From Streptomyces sp. CB03234 (GTDB lineage Bacteria > Actinomycetota > Actinomycetes > Streptomycetales > Streptomycetaceae), in NCBI RefSeq assembly GCF_001905885.1, contig NZ_LIYH01000009.1:186001-250000 (forward strand): a stretch of 64,000 bases of DNA, written 5' to 3'. Under the pieces are notes generated by a model that was not told the DNA's origin, made no database searches, and saw only the letters and a program-made list of their open reading frames with translations. Positions 1-8,812 of the stretch are shown here, in pieces. Position numbers and translations under genes: made by a program. Position 1 is the stretch's first letter; each line of letters starts with the position of its first letter.

Positions 1-403
1 CGACCGCACGCTCGCCTATCCCGAGTTCCGCGGGAACGGTGTACTGGCCAGCGCCGGCAACATGGCGGAGAACCCCCACCTCGGCATGCTGTTCGTGGAC
101 TTCACCCACCACCACGTGGGCCTTCACGTCAACGGTGTGGCACGGCTCTACGGCGACGCCGCCCTGCGCTCCCTCCACCCCACCCTGCCCACCGACGTCG
201 CGCCCGGGCGCGGTCCTGAGATGTGGGTCCGGCTGAGCGTCGAAGAGGCCTACATCCACTGCTCCAAGTACATACCCCACCTGGAACCGGCTCCCCGCCC
301 CGCCGGCCATGACGCCGCACGCCCCAAGGACGCGAACTACTTCACCGGCCACGACAGGGAATCGTCCGTGGTCCGCTCCGCGCTGAACCCGGGAGCGGTA
401 TGA
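1..403 (+). CDS. Pyridoxamine 5'-phosphate oxidase-like (PPOX fold) flavin protein, 3' part only
   Basis: The reading frame is already open at the first bases and closes with TGA at 401-403, so only the C-terminal ~133 residues are present. The segment has the FMN-binding split-barrel pattern of the PPOX family: a strand reading GMLFVDF, then a GVARLYGD strand and a WVRLSVEEAYIHCSKY strand with a paired-histidine segment before it (HHHVGLH). Many such proteins in actinobacteria are stress-related flavin reductases of unknown substrate. The family call is secure; the substrate cannot be given because the N-terminus is outside the window. Confidence 0.75.
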   Translation, partial: DRTLAYPEFRGNGVLASAGNMAENPHLGMLFVDFTHHHVGLHVNGVARLYGDAALRSLHPTLPTDVAPGRGPEMWVRLSVEEAYIHCSKYIPHLEPAPRPAGHDAARPKDANYFTGHDRESSVVRSALNPGAV

Positions 404-640
404 GGTAGCGGCCGGCGCCGGCCGCGGAACCGCTGCCGCCCCTGTGCCAGGGGCGGCAGTACGGCCGGCTCAGGGGTACGCGGCCCACGCGGCACGGCCC
501 ACGCGGCCGCCTGTAGCCGGCCTCTCCCCCGGAATCCTTGCCGGTCGTGTCCGTCACCGTCGTCGCTCGAGTGTCGTCCGGCGAACGGTTCGCCGGCCCC
601 GACCCGATACCTGGCCCCCGACCGGTCCCCCAAGAACGAT

Positions 641-678
641 CAAGGGGCCGTTTCAGATTGCTCTGAAACGGCCCCTTG
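641..678 (-). terminator. Intrinsic terminator after tRNA-Pro copy 1
   Basis: A perfect 16-bp inverted repeat (arms 641-656 and 663-678, loop attgct) lies 18 nt past the 3' end of the minus-strand tRNA. There is no U tract, as is usual in Streptomyces. It could also stop readthrough from the upstream plus-strand gene ending at 403. Confidence 0.8.
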
Positions 679-696
679 ACCTGCGACTTCTACAAG

Positions 697-770
<74 letters not shown>

Positions 771-821
771 ATGCGCGTGTCCCGCGGTTTCGCCGTGGTG
801 GGCGCGCAAGAGAAGATTACC

Positions 822-3491
822 TCACTCCGGGGCGGGGTTCGTGTCACGGGTCAGGAGGGCGTGGTCGGTGCGGGCGCGGGCGGCGAGGGTGTCGGCGCCG
901 GAGGCGGTGGCGAGGGTGGCGGCGCGGGTGAGTTCGGCCGGGGAGCCGAGGGCGAGGGCGTACTGGTGGCGGGCCAGTGCGTGTTCGTACGCCGACGGGG
1001 ACGCCTCCAGGTGGTGGACCGCCTGCGCCAGGAGCTGGACGGCTTCGTCGGGGCGGGCGAACAGGGCGGCGCAGCGGAGGGCTTCGCCGATGGCGGTGTC
1101 GGTGCCGAAGCGTTCGGCCTGGACGCGGGCGCGGGTGGCGAGCCGGGCGGCGCGGGAGGGGTCCTCGGTGGCCAGGGCGCGGGCGAGGTCGAAGGCCCAG
1201 GGCGCCCACAGGGCGTTGTGGCGGTCACGGGCCTCGAAGGCGCGGCCGGCGGCTTCCAGTTCGGTGACGGCTTCCTTCGTACGGCCTTCGGCGAGGAGCA
1301 GTCGGCCGTGGACGCAGGGGCCGTCCGGCATGATCATGGCACTGGGCCAGGGCGGTCCGAAGCGGTAGCGGGTGGCGACGCCACGTGCCTCGGTGACCTG
1401 GCCGCGGGCGAGCAGGGTGTCGATGAGCAGGCAGGCGGCGTCCCACTGGACGGGTAGTCCGGTGCCGACGCGGTCGGCGAGGCGGAGGCCCTCGCGGAGG
1501 TAGCTCTCGGCCAGGGCGAGGTCGCCGCGGCGGCGGTGGGCGAGGCCGACGAGGGTGTGTGCGAAGGCGAGGTGGGTGCCGCTCCAGCCGGAGATCTCGA
1601 AGGCGCGCACCGCCTCCTCGAACAGGACCAGGGCGCGGTCGGGCCGGTCCGTGAAGGCGTAGGTGACGCCGACCATGGCGGGCGTCTCGAAGCCCCAGTC
1701 GGTGTCGGTCCAGCTCAGGCCGCGTGCGGGACGGCCGTCGAGGAGGGCTCGGTCGCACAGGTCGAGGACGTGTTCGGCGTCCTCGCCGCGCAGCATGGCG
1801 TCGAAGGCCCGCAGGGACAGCAGGGCACGCTCGGCGTTGTCGGCGCCCGGGAGGTGGTCGGCGAGGTCGGCGAGGCGGCGGGAGCGGCCGGGGCCGTCGT
1901 CCTCGGTGGCCCGGAACCCCTCGTACATGAAGTGGGCCGCCTGGAGGCGCATGCGGGCGGTGCCGGACGTGGTGCGGGCGGCCTCGGTGGCGACGGAGTG
2001 GGCGGCCTCGCGGAGCTGGTCGTTGTGGGCGAGGGCCTGGGCGAGGCGGCAGGTGGCGTCGGTGCGGAGGTCTCCGTCGAGGCCGGGCAGGGCGAGGGCG
2101 GAGCGGAGGTGGCGCACGGTGGCGGGGGGTGAGGTGAGGAGGGCGGCGCAGCCGAGTTCGTAGAGGACCTGGGCGTACGCGTGGGGCGGCGGGGGTTCCT
2201 GGAGAGCGCGTTCCAGGCAGCGGCGGGCGGCCTCGGGGGCGCCGACGGCGAGGTGTTCGCGGGCGGCTTCGCGCAGTTGGGCGACGACTTCCTCGTCGTC
2301 GTCCGGGTGGATCTCCAGCAGGTGGCGGGAGGCGGCCGCGGCGCCGAGGCCCGCGCGGGCGACGGCCCAGGCGGCCCGGCCGTGCATGGCGGTGCGGGTG
2401 GCGGGCGGGATGGAGCGGTATATGGCGGTGGCGATGAGCGGGTGGGCGAACTCCAGCGGGTCGGAGCCGGTGACGATACGGGCCTCCCGGAGCCGTTCGG
2501 CGCAGCCGGCGGCCTCGGCGGGGGTCATCCCGGCGAGCGAGGCGGCGAGGCTCCGGGAGATGTCCGTACCGAGGACGGCGGCGGCCCAGGCGAGGCGGGT
2601 GGGTCCGGTGCCGAGCCGTTCCAGCCGGGCGACGAGTCCGCTGCCGCGCGCGGAGGCACCGAGGTCGCGCAGCCGCGCTACCGACCGCTCGACGGGGTCG
2701 AGCATCCGGTCCTGGACCTTGGCGAGCAGTTCGACCGTTTCGTACGGATTGCCGCCGGTCACCGCCCAGACCTCGCGGCAGAACGGGTCGTCCGCCCGGT
2801 CCCCGAGGGTCGCGCGGGCCAGTTCGGTGGTCGCGCCGGGGCTGAAGGGGTACAGGGTGACGCGCAGCCGGGCGGCGTCGCCGAGCCGGTCGAGCAGGGT
2901 GCCGGCGGGCCCGTCCGGCGGGTCGGGGCGATGGGCGAGGACCACGAGCAGAGGCAGGCTCGGCAGGCTCACGGCCAGGGAGGCGAGCCAGGTCAGCGAC
3001 TCGGTGTCCACCCAGTGCGCGTCGTCGACCAGCAGGACCAGGGGCCGGGCGCGGTGCCGCTCGGCGAGCCGCGCGAGGACCCGGTCCAGGCCGTCCCGGA
3101 CGCCCTGCGGGTCGGCGGGCGGCCCGCTGGGCGCGGCGATGCCGAGGGCGGGGGCGGCGACGTCGTACCAGTCGCCGAACAGGTGCCTGATCCGGTCGTC
3201 GCCGAGGTCGGCGAGGGCCGGCCGCAGTAACTGCCGTACGACGTGGAAGGGCACGGAGGTGACGGTTTCGCCGCCGCGTGCGCCGCGGACGGTGCACTGG
3301 CCCTCCGCGAGCCGGCGGACGGCGCCGAGCAGGGCCGTCTTGCCGATGCCGGCCTCGCCCCGGTAGATCAGCAGGCCGCCCGAGGCGGTGGTGCCGCACA
3401 GTGCCTCCACGGCGCGCGTGGCGGCGGCGAGCTCGGGCTCGCGTTCCAACAGCGGTACGGCAAGCCGGTGTTCCGGCCGGGACGGCAGCAT
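822..3491 (-). CDS. Large ATP-binding (LAL/MalT-like) AAA ATPase without a LuxR HTH
   Basis: The 889-residue product opens with an AAA_16-type NTPase: Walker A GEAGIGKT at about residues 45-52 and Walker B LVLLVDDAHW at about 150-165. A long helical, TPR-like region rich in alanine and arginine follows to the C-terminus. LAL regulators normally end in a LuxR-type helix-turn-helix; here the last ~60 residues are still helical-repeat-like and end in TRDTNPAPE with no HTH visible. It may therefore be a signalling ATPase or a regulator that lost its DNA-binding end. The ATG at 3491 is chosen because GGAGGGAAGG lies just upstream; longer in-frame extensions are shadows over the divergent gene. Codon 88 is TTA (3228-3230), so translation should depend on the bldA tRNA. 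Confidence 0.8.
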   Translation of the reverse strand: MLPSRPEHRLAVPLLEREPELAAATRAVEALCGTTASGGLLIYRGEAGIGKTALLGAVRRLAEGQCTVRGARGGETVTSVPFHVVRQLLRPALADLGDDRIRHLFGDWYDVAAPALGIAAPSGPPADPQGVRDGLDRVLARLAERHRARPLVLLVDDAHWVDTESLTWLASLAVSLPSLPLLVVLAHRPDPPDGPAGTLLDRLGDAARLRVTLYPFSPGATTELARATLGDRADDPFCREVWAVTGGNPYETVELLAKVQDRMLDPVERSVARLRDLGASARGSGLVARLERLGTGPTRLAWAAAVLGTDISRSLAASLAGMTPAEAAGCAERLREARIVTGSDPLEFAHPLIATAIYRSIPPATRTAMHGRAAWAVARAGLGAAAASRHLLEIHPDDDEEVVAQLREAAREHLAVGAPEAARRCLERALQEPPPPHAYAQVLYELGCAALLTSPPATVRHLRSALALPGLDGDLRTDATCRLAQALAHNDQLREAAHSVATEAARTTSGTARMRLQAAHFMYEGFRATEDDGPGRSRRLADLADHLPGADNAERALLSLRAFDAMLRGEDAEHVLDLCDRALLDGRPARGLSWTDTDWGFETPAMVGVTYAFTDRPDRALVLFEEAVRAFEISGWSGTHLAFAHTLVGLAHRRRGDLALAESYLREGLRLADRVGTGLPVQWDAACLLIDTLLARGQVTEARGVATRYRFGPPWPSAMIMPDGPCVHGRLLLAEGRTKEAVTELEAAGRAFEARDRHNALWAPWAFDLARALATEDPSRAARLATRARVQAERFGTDTAIGEALRCAALFARPDEAVQLLAQAVHHLEASPSAYEHALARHQYALALGSPAELTRAATLATASGADTLAARARTDHALLTRDTNPAPE

Positions 3492-3615
3492 CGCCTTCCC
3501 TCCCCCACGAGTACCCGACGAGTCCCCACACATCGTGGCAAGGTGAGCGTAGCCCCGTGCCCCGGGTGGCGGACATGGTTGGGACGGTACCCGCCGGACG
3601 GGTGACAATTGGGGC

Positions 3616-4116
3616 GTGAACAGGACGCGGAGGGACCGGGACGAGGAGGGGCGGGCGCGCAGCGCGCGCCCCAGGGACGGGCTGGGGCGCCCCCTGCCGT
3701 ACGGCGAGGCGGGGGTGGAGCGGCAGCCCGAGGGGGTGGTGCGCCCACCGGCCGAGACGGTGCGGGAGGCGCAGCGGCTGCTGGATTCGGGGATGCCCTT
3801 CCACGCCCATGAGGTCTTCGAGGACGCCTGGAAGTCGTGTCCCAAGGAGCGGGAGGGCGAGCGGGAGCTGTGGCGGGGGCTGGCGCAGCTCGCGGTGGGC
3901 CTGACGCACGCCGCGCGCGGCAACACGGCGGGCGGGGCGCGGCTGCTGCTGCGGGGCGCCGACCGGATCGGGGCGTATCCGGACCGTCCGCACGGGCTCG
4001 ACGTGGCCGGCCTGGTGGCGTGGGCGCGGGAGCTGGCGGGGCGGCTGGACGGGTCGGCGGACGGGGTGGATCCGGCGGCGGAGGCGCCGAGGCTCACGGC
4101 CGGCGGTCCCAGGTGA
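3616..4116 (+). CDS. DUF309 family protein
   Basis: This 166-residue protein has the DUF309 signature HAHEVFEDAWK near residue 65, followed by the helical segment LWRGLAQLAVGLTHAARGN. DUF309 proteins are small all-helical proteins of unknown function. The start is GTG at 3616 with little Shine-Dalgarno, 124 nt from the divergent LAL gene. The first ~35 residues are low-complexity and charged, so a later start is possible. The 3' end overlaps the convergent P450 gene by 23 nt. Confidence 0.8.
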   Translation: MNRTRRDRDEEGRARSARPRDGLGRPLPYGEAGVERQPEGVVRPPAETVREAQRLLDSGMPFHAHEVFEDAWKSCPKEREGERELWRGLAQLAVGLTHAARGNTAGGARLLLRGADRIGAYPDRPHGLDVAGLVAWARELAGRLDGSADGVDPAAEAPRLTAGGPR

Positions 4117-5347
4117 GGTGGAGTGCCTCGGGTGAACGGTGGATCAGGGTGGGCCGCATCACGACGTCCTGGCCCTCGGCGAGGCGCAGGCCGGGCAGGC
4201 GGCGGGCGAACAGCTCGACGGTGAGGCGCAGTTGGGCGCGGGCGAGGTGGGAGCCGGGGCAGCCGTGGGCGCCGTGGCCGAAGGCGACGTGCCGGATGTG
4301 CGGGCGGGTGAGGGACCGGGTGATGTCGAAGGTGTCGGCGCGCTCGTAGCGGGTCTCGTCGCGGTTTGCGGAGCCGTACGCGACGAAGAGCGTGGCACCG
4401 GCGGGCAGGTGGGTGCCGGCGAGGGTGACGGGGCGGGTGGTGGTGCGCCGGAAGCCCTGGACGGGGGTGTCGTGGCGGGCGGCTTCCTCGACGGCGGCGG
4501 GTATCAGTTCCGGCTTGGTGCGGAGGAGGTCCCACTGGTCGGGGCGGCTGAGGAGGTGGAGGAGAGCGGTGCCGATGAGGGCGGTGGTGGTGAGGTGGCC
4601 GGCGATGAGGAAGTTCTGGAGGGTGGAGACCAGTTCGTGGCGCTGGTCGAGGGTCAGCTCGCCGGTGCCGGGGGCGAGCGCGGTGACGAGCGCGGAGCAC
4701 AGGTCGTCGCGGGGGCGGGCGCGCCGGTCACGTACGTAGCTGTCCAGGAGGTGCTGGAGGGCGACGACGTCCTCGGCGGCGGCGACCTGCTCGCTCTCGG
4801 TCAGTGGCCGGAACAGGAGCTGTTCGGCGCGGTGGCCGCCGTGCACGGCGGCCGGGACGTCGGCGGGGTCGAGGCCGAGGAGGCGGCCGACGACCGCGCC
4901 GGGGAGCTTTCGCGCGTACGCCGTCATCAGCTCGGTCCGGCCGTCGGCGGCGAAGCCGTCGACCAGCTCGTCGGCGACCTCGGCGGCGTACGGGAGGAGC
5001 GCGGCGACGCGGGCGGTGGACAGGCCGCTGTTGAGGGGGGCGCGGTGGCGCCGGTGGGCGGCGCCGTCGGTGGTGACGACGGTGGGACGGTTGCCCAGGC
5101 CCCGGGCGAGGACGGCGAGCGCGGCGGGTCCGGGCGTGACGTCGGGGCGCAGCGACTGGGCGGAGGAGAAGTCCTCGGGGCGCAGCAGCACCTCCCGGAC
5201 GTCCGCGTCACGGGCCACGAGCCAGGCGTCCAGCTCCGGTACGTGGGTGAGGCCTTCGGCGCGCCGGGCACGTGAGTAGAGCGGGTACGGGTCGCGCTGG
5301 AGGGCGTCGAGCCCGGCGGGCGGGGCGGTGGGGCCGGAGTGGTCCAT
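4094..5347 (-). CDS. Cytochrome P450 (CYP), I-helix acid missing
   Basis: The 417-residue protein has the usual bacterial soluble CYP length. Its heme-ligand motif is FGHGAHGCPG (Cys thiolate ligand), its K-helix ExxR is EAAR, and an FRRTTT segment follows. The I-helix reads AGHLTT, where the family usually has AGH(E/D)TT, so the acidic residue of the oxygen-activating acid/alcohol pair is replaced by leucine while the threonine is kept. The ATG at 5347 is preferred over 5398 because AGGAGG lies 7 nt upstream. No ferredoxin is adjacent; the nearest redox partners are at 8.8-10.3 kb. Substrate unknown. Confidence 0.9.
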   Translation of the reverse strand: MDHSGPTAPPAGLDALQRDPYPLYSRARRAEGLTHVPELDAWLVARDADVREVLLRPEDFSSAQSLRPDVTPGPAALAVLARGLGNRPTVVTTDGAAHRRHRAPLNSGLSTARVAALLPYAAEVADELVDGFAADGRTELMTAYARKLPGAVVGRLLGLDPADVPAAVHGGHRAEQLLFRPLTESEQVAAAEDVVALQHLLDSYVRDRRARPRDDLCSALVTALAPGTGELTLDQRHELVSTLQNFLIAGHLTTTALIGTALLHLLSRPDQWDLLRTKPELIPAAVEEAARHDTPVQGFRRTTTRPVTLAGTHLPAGATLFVAYGSANRDETRYERADTFDITRSLTRPHIRHVAFGHGAHGCPGSHLARAQLRLTVELFARRLPGLRLAEGQDVVMRPTLIHRSPEALHLTWDRRP

Positions 5348-5441
5348 GCGGCGCCTCCTGGCGGAAGGGTGCGGGCACGGTGGGGCGGGTCCGGTCATGG
5401 TGCCCGAGGGGCGGGGCGCCGGGAAGACGGCCGGGTGGCCG

Positions 5442-6053
5442 TCAGGCGTCGACGGGGGCGATTCCGAGGGCCGGGAGGATCACCGCTTCCACGTACGCGG
5501 GGAGGGCGTCGGCCCCGCCGAACCGGTCCTCGAAGAGGCGCTCGATGCGCAGGACGCCGAGGAAGCCGGGCGCGACGAACGCGATGGCCGGGTTGTCGGC
5601 GGCGATCTCGCCCCGTTCGACGCCGCGCCGCAGCATCGCGTCGAACGCGGCGACCTCGGGGTTGATGACCGTTTCGCGCAGCGCCCGTCGCAGGTCGGGG
5701 TGCTGGAGGTAGGCCTGGCCGACGGCCTCCATCAGCTCGGTGTCGCGGCCCCGGCGGTCGGCGGCGGCGACGGCGGCCGCGCGGAGGTCGCCCGCCAGGG
5801 AGCCGGTGTCGATGCCGGTGAACAGGCTGCACCGGCTCTTGTCGAGCGCGGCCGTCACCAGCTGGGACTTGGTCTTCCACTGGCGGTAGAGCGTGGCCTT
5901 GCCGCACTTGGTGCGGGCGGCGACGCCCTCCATGGTCACGGCGTCGTAGCCGCCTTCCCGCAGCAGGTCGAGCACCGCCCCGTACAGCTCCATCTCCCGC
6001 TCCGGGCTGATCTTGCCGCGGCGCGCGGCGGCAGTGGCGGCCTGCGTGGACAT
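5442..6053 (-). CDS. TetR/AcrR family transcriptional repressor
   Basis: A 203-residue TetR-type regulator. The N-terminal helix-turn-helix is recognisable in VTMEGVAARTKCGKATLYRQWKTK (split here as VTMEGVAARTK and CGKATLYRQWKTK), followed by a ligand-binding domain of normal length. The start at 6053 has GGAGGAA upstream; the open frame continues to 6224 but those codons cover the operator. The gene is divergent from the PAP2-DMT pair, with a perfect 38-bp palindrome between them, so it probably represses itself and that pair. Confidence 0.92.
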   Translation of the reverse strand: MSTQAATAAARRGKISPEREMELYGAVLDLLREGGYDAVTMEGVAARTKCGKATLYRQWKTKSQLVTAALDKSRCSLFTGIDTGSLAGDLRAAAVAAADRRGRDTELMEAVGQAYLQHPDLRRALRETVINPEVAAFDAMLRRGVERGEIAADNPAIAFVAPGFLGVLRIERLFEDRFGGADALPAYVEAVILPALGIAPVDA

Positions 6054-6112
6054 CGGTTCCTCCACAAGGGGGCGCGGGGCGTCTGTGCCCGTACGAGAGT
6101 AGGCGCCGCTCA

Positions 6113-6150
6113 ATCGAGACGCAAACGTATCGATACGTTTGCGTCTCGAT
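6113..6150. promoter_or_regulatory. Perfect 38-bp palindromic operator between tetR and the PAP2 gene
   Basis: Every base from 6113 to 6150 is matched by its reverse complement, with inner core AAACGTATCGATACGTTT. It lies 60 nt upstream of the tetR start and 61 nt upstream of the PAP2 start. Perfect symmetry of this length in a tetR divergent promoter is typical of a TetR operator, probably bound by two dimers. Binding by the adjacent regulator is inferred. Confidence 0.85.
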
Positions 6151-6210
6151 AAAAACGGATCTACGCTCTCATTCGTTTGCTTCCGTTGTGATCTGTGAAT
6201 GAGGCCGAGA

Positions 6211-6957
6211 ATGGCTGCCGGCATAGCTGCTGCCGAGCCGGAGACGACCGATGCGCCGCGGCCGCCCCTGGTACGTGAACTGGTGCTGGTGGCGGCACTG
6301 TTCGTCGTCTACAAGTGCGGCCGGCTGTTCGCGAACGGGCACGAGGCCCGTGCGTTCGGCAACGCCGGCCGGGTGTGGGACCTGGAGCGGGCCGTCCACC
6401 TGCCGGGCGAGGGCGGGGTGCAGGGCCTGCTGCTGAACAGCGGGACGGTCGTCCATGCCGCCAACGCCTACTACGCGTGGGTCCACTTCCCGGCCACGGT
6501 CGCCTTCCTGGTCTGGCTGTACTGGCGCCGCCCGGCCCACTACCTGTGGGCGCGGCGCGCCCTGGCGCTGCTGACCGCCGCCGCGCTCGCCCTGCACCTG
6601 CTGGTGCCGCTCGCGCCGCCGCGCATGCTGGCCGCGGCGGGGCTCGTCGACACCGCGCGGGTCTACGGGCCGTCCGTGTACGGCGCCACTCCGGAGACGG
6701 ACTCCATGGCCAACCAGTTCGCGGCGATGCCGTCGCTGCACTTCGGGTGGGCGCTGATGGTGGCGATCGGGCTGATCGCCGCCACGCGCGGCCGGTGGCG
6801 GGTGCTGTGGCTGCTCCACCCGCTCGTCACCCTGCTGGTGGTGGTCGGCACGGCCAACCACTACTGGCTGGACGCGCTGGTGGCCACGGTGCTGCTGGTC
6901 ACCGCGCTGGTCCTCGTGCGGGTGCCCCCGGTACGGGCGGGGGCGGCGCCGCGATGA
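6211..6957 (+). CDS. Membrane phosphatase/transferase of the PAP2 superfamily
   Basis: About 248 residues with five to six hydrophobic helices. The PAP2-type motifs MPSLHFGWAL (catalytic-type SxxxH) and TANHYWLD (conserved His and Asp) are visible. The branch resembles inositol-phosphoceramide synthase/AUR1-like PAP2_3 proteins, which act on lipid phosphates at the membrane. ATG 6211 is preferred because GAGG lies upstream; ATG 6199 is an alternative. The stop overlaps the next start (ATGA at 6954), so the two genes are translationally coupled and likely under the TetR operator. Confidence 0.85.
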   Translation: MAAGIAAAEPETTDAPRPPLVRELVLVAALFVVYKCGRLFANGHEARAFGNAGRVWDLERAVHLPGEGGVQGLLLNSGTVVHAANAYYAWVHFPATVAFLVWLYWRRPAHYLWARRALALLTAAALALHLLVPLAPPRMLAAAGLVDTARVYGPSVYGATPETDSMANQFAAMPSLHFGWALMVAIGLIAATRGRWRVLWLLHPLVTLLVVVGTANHYWLDALVATVLLVTALVLVRVPPVRAGAAPR

Positions 6958-7823
6958 GGGCCACGCTGTTCGCCGTGCTGCTGTCGCTGGCCTCGGCCGC
7001 CGGGTACGCCCTGGCGGCGGTCGCCCAGTCGCGGCTGGCCAGGTCCTCCGAGGGCGCGCGGGCCCTGCTCGCCCGGCCGCTGTGGTGGTGGTCGGTCGGG
7101 CTGAACGCGGCGGGCGCGCTCACCCATGTCGCGGCGCTGCACTACGGGCCGCTCACCCTCGTCCAGCCGCTCGGCGCGCTCACGCTGGTCGCCGCGCTGC
7201 CGGTGGGGGCGTACTACGAGCGGCGGCGAGTGCGGCGGGCGGAGTGGCGCGGGGCGCTGTGGACGCTGGGCGGGCTGGTCGGCCTGGTCGCGGTGGTGGG
7301 CCCCGCGACACCGGGGGACGCGCTGTCACTGCCGGAGGCGCTGGCGGTGGCCGCGGTGACGGCGACGGGGATCGCCGCGCTGGTACGCCGCCGGGGGCGG
7401 GGCCTGGGGCTCGCGACGGCGTCGGGGCTCGCGTCGGGCGTGGCGTCGGCGCTGACGCAGACGGTCACCGCGTCGCTGGCGCGGGAGCTGCCCGGCGGGC
7501 CGATGACCTGGTGGCAGACTGTGCTGATGGCCGCGCTGGTGTCGGTGTTCGCCATGGGTGGGCTGCTGCTGTCGCAGGCGGCGTTCCGGGGCGGGCTCGC
7601 CGCGCCGCTCGCGGTGGTGAACCTGGCGAACCCGGCGGCGGCCGCCGTCATCGGCGTCACGCTGCTCGGCGAGACGTTCCGGGCGGGCCCGGCCGGCTGG
7701 CTGGTCGCGGCGGTCTCGGGTGCGGTGGCCGCACGGGGGGTGCTGCTGCTGACGGCCGGTCACCCGGCGCCGGTGCCCGCGCCCCGGGCGCCGGAAGCCG
7801 ATCCCAGGCCGGTCACACCGTGA
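6954..7823 (+). CDS. DMT-superfamily (EamA-like) integral membrane transporter
   Basis: The 289-residue protein shows about nine to ten hydrophobic segments in two repeats. It includes LTLVQPLGALTLV and LAAPLAVVNLANPAAAAVIGVTLLGE, the latter typical of the last helices of DMT permeases. The C-terminal tail is proline-rich. It is coupled by an ATGA overlap to the PAP2 gene, which suggests a joint envelope or lipid-related role or efflux controlled by the TetR repressor. Substrate unknown. The stop overlaps the convergent DUF488 gene by 11 nt. Confidence 0.85.
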   Translation: MRATLFAVLLSLASAAGYALAAVAQSRLARSSEGARALLARPLWWWSVGLNAAGALTHVAALHYGPLTLVQPLGALTLVAALPVGAYYERRRVRRAEWRGALWTLGGLVGLVAVVGPATPGDALSLPEALAVAAVTATGIAALVRRRGRGLGLATASGLASGVASALTQTVTASLARELPGGPMTWWQTVLMAALVSVFAMGGLLLSQAAFRGGLAAPLAVVNLANPAAAAVIGVTLLGETFRAGPAGWLVAAVSGAVAARGVLLLTAGHPAPVPAPRAPEADPRPVTP

Positions 7824-8175
7824 GCAGCTCGGCGAGCACGGCCGCGTGGCTGCGGTCCGGCTCCTTGGAGGCGGTGAGCAGCGTGAGCGGCCCCTTCCGG
7901 GCGAGTGCGCGCAGCCGGTCGAGCGCCTCGGCGGCCTCCGGCTCGGCGAGCTCTGCCTCGTAACGCCGCCGGAACTCCTCGTACGTCCCGGTGTCGTGGT
8001 ACCAGCGCCGCAGCTCGGTCGACGGGGTGAGGGACTTGGGCCATTCGTCGACGTGGGCGTCCGCCTTGGCCAGGCCTCGCGGCCAGAGCCGGTCGACGAG
8101 GACCCGCACCCCGTCGCCCGGTTCGGCGGGGTCGTAGATGCGGCGGACCGTGGGACGGCGGGCGGCTCGCGTCAT
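7813..8175 (-). CDS. DUF488 family protein
   Basis: A 120-residue protein with the conserved DUF488 motif VLVDRLWPRGL near residue 26, followed by a charged helical segment. It has the family's usual length. The family is widespread and its function is not established. Start ATG 8175; the 3' end overlaps the convergent DMT gene. Confidence 0.85.
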   Translation of the reverse strand: MTRAARRPTVRRIYDPAEPGDGVRVLVDRLWPRGLAKADAHVDEWPKSLTPSTELRRWYHDTGTYEEFRRRYEAELAEPEAAEALDRLRALARKGPLTLLTASKEPDRSHAAVLAELLTV

Positions 8176-8275
8176 ACCTCCAGGTTATGGGGCGAGAGGC
8201 ATCGCCGCCGCGCCGCTGTCAGAGGCTGATGCGATGATCCCCCGAACGTCGCCGCACCGCCGCGAGGAGATCACC

Positions 8276-8740
8276 ATGGGCACCTGGGACATCGGCCCTT
8301 TCGACAACGACACGGCGGCGGACTTCGCCCACACCCTGGACGAGACCGCCGAGGACGAGCGCGAGGTTCTCGTGCGGGCGACTCTGGCCCGCGCCGTGCG
8401 GGCCCTGGACCACCTCGAAGGCCCGGAAGGGGACGAGGCCGTCGCCGCCGCCGCTCTCGTCGCGGCGCAGTGCCCGGGTGGCGAGCCGGTCTGCGATGTC
8501 TACGGACCGGAGGAAACCCTTCCGGTCTTCGCCGCCGGTCTCCGGCCGCTTGCCGTGGAGGCCCTCGACCGGGTGGTCTCCGAGGCGTCCGAGCTCGCCG
8601 AACTCTGGGACGAGACCCCGGACGGTCCGGCATGGCGTGCGGTGATCGGCCGCCTCCGTGACGTTCTCGACCCTCCGGTCCCACCGCAGGAGGACATCCT
8701 CTTCGAGACGGTCGTCGCCTCCGGCCGCTTCCGCGACTGA
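8276..8740 (+). CDS. DUF4259 domain protein
   Basis: The 154-residue protein begins MGTWDIGPFDNDTAADF, the hallmark N-terminus of DUF4259 proteins, and is otherwise acidic and helical. ATG 8276 is chosen because GAGGAG lies 6 nt upstream, although the frame is open from 8138. Biological role unknown; members are often encoded singly. The 72 nt between its stop and the next convergent gene show no clear feature. Confidence 0.85.
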   Translation: MGTWDIGPFDNDTAADFAHTLDETAEDEREVLVRATLARAVRALDHLEGPEGDEAVAAAALVAAQCPGGEPVCDVYGPEETLPVFAAGLRPLAVEALDRVVSEASELAELWDETPDGPAWRAVIGRLRDVLDPPVPPQEDILFETVVASGRFRD

Positions 8741-8812
8741 GTACGTACCCGTCGGGCGAGTCCGGGCCGCCGTACGCGAAGTGCAGCTTGAGCGGCTCGG
8801 CGGCCGCTGCCG

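Noticed and set aside
3492..4700. Upstream in-frame extension of the LAL gene to 4700
   Set aside because: It covers the divergent DUF309 gene and part of the P450 gene; composition is arginine/proline-rich shadow and a strong ribosome site exists at 3491.
8741..8812. Possible peptide remnant (KLHFAYGGPDSPDGY) between DUF4259 and the reductase
   Set aside because: Only ~24 residues look protein-like and there is no start or family, so it is not called.
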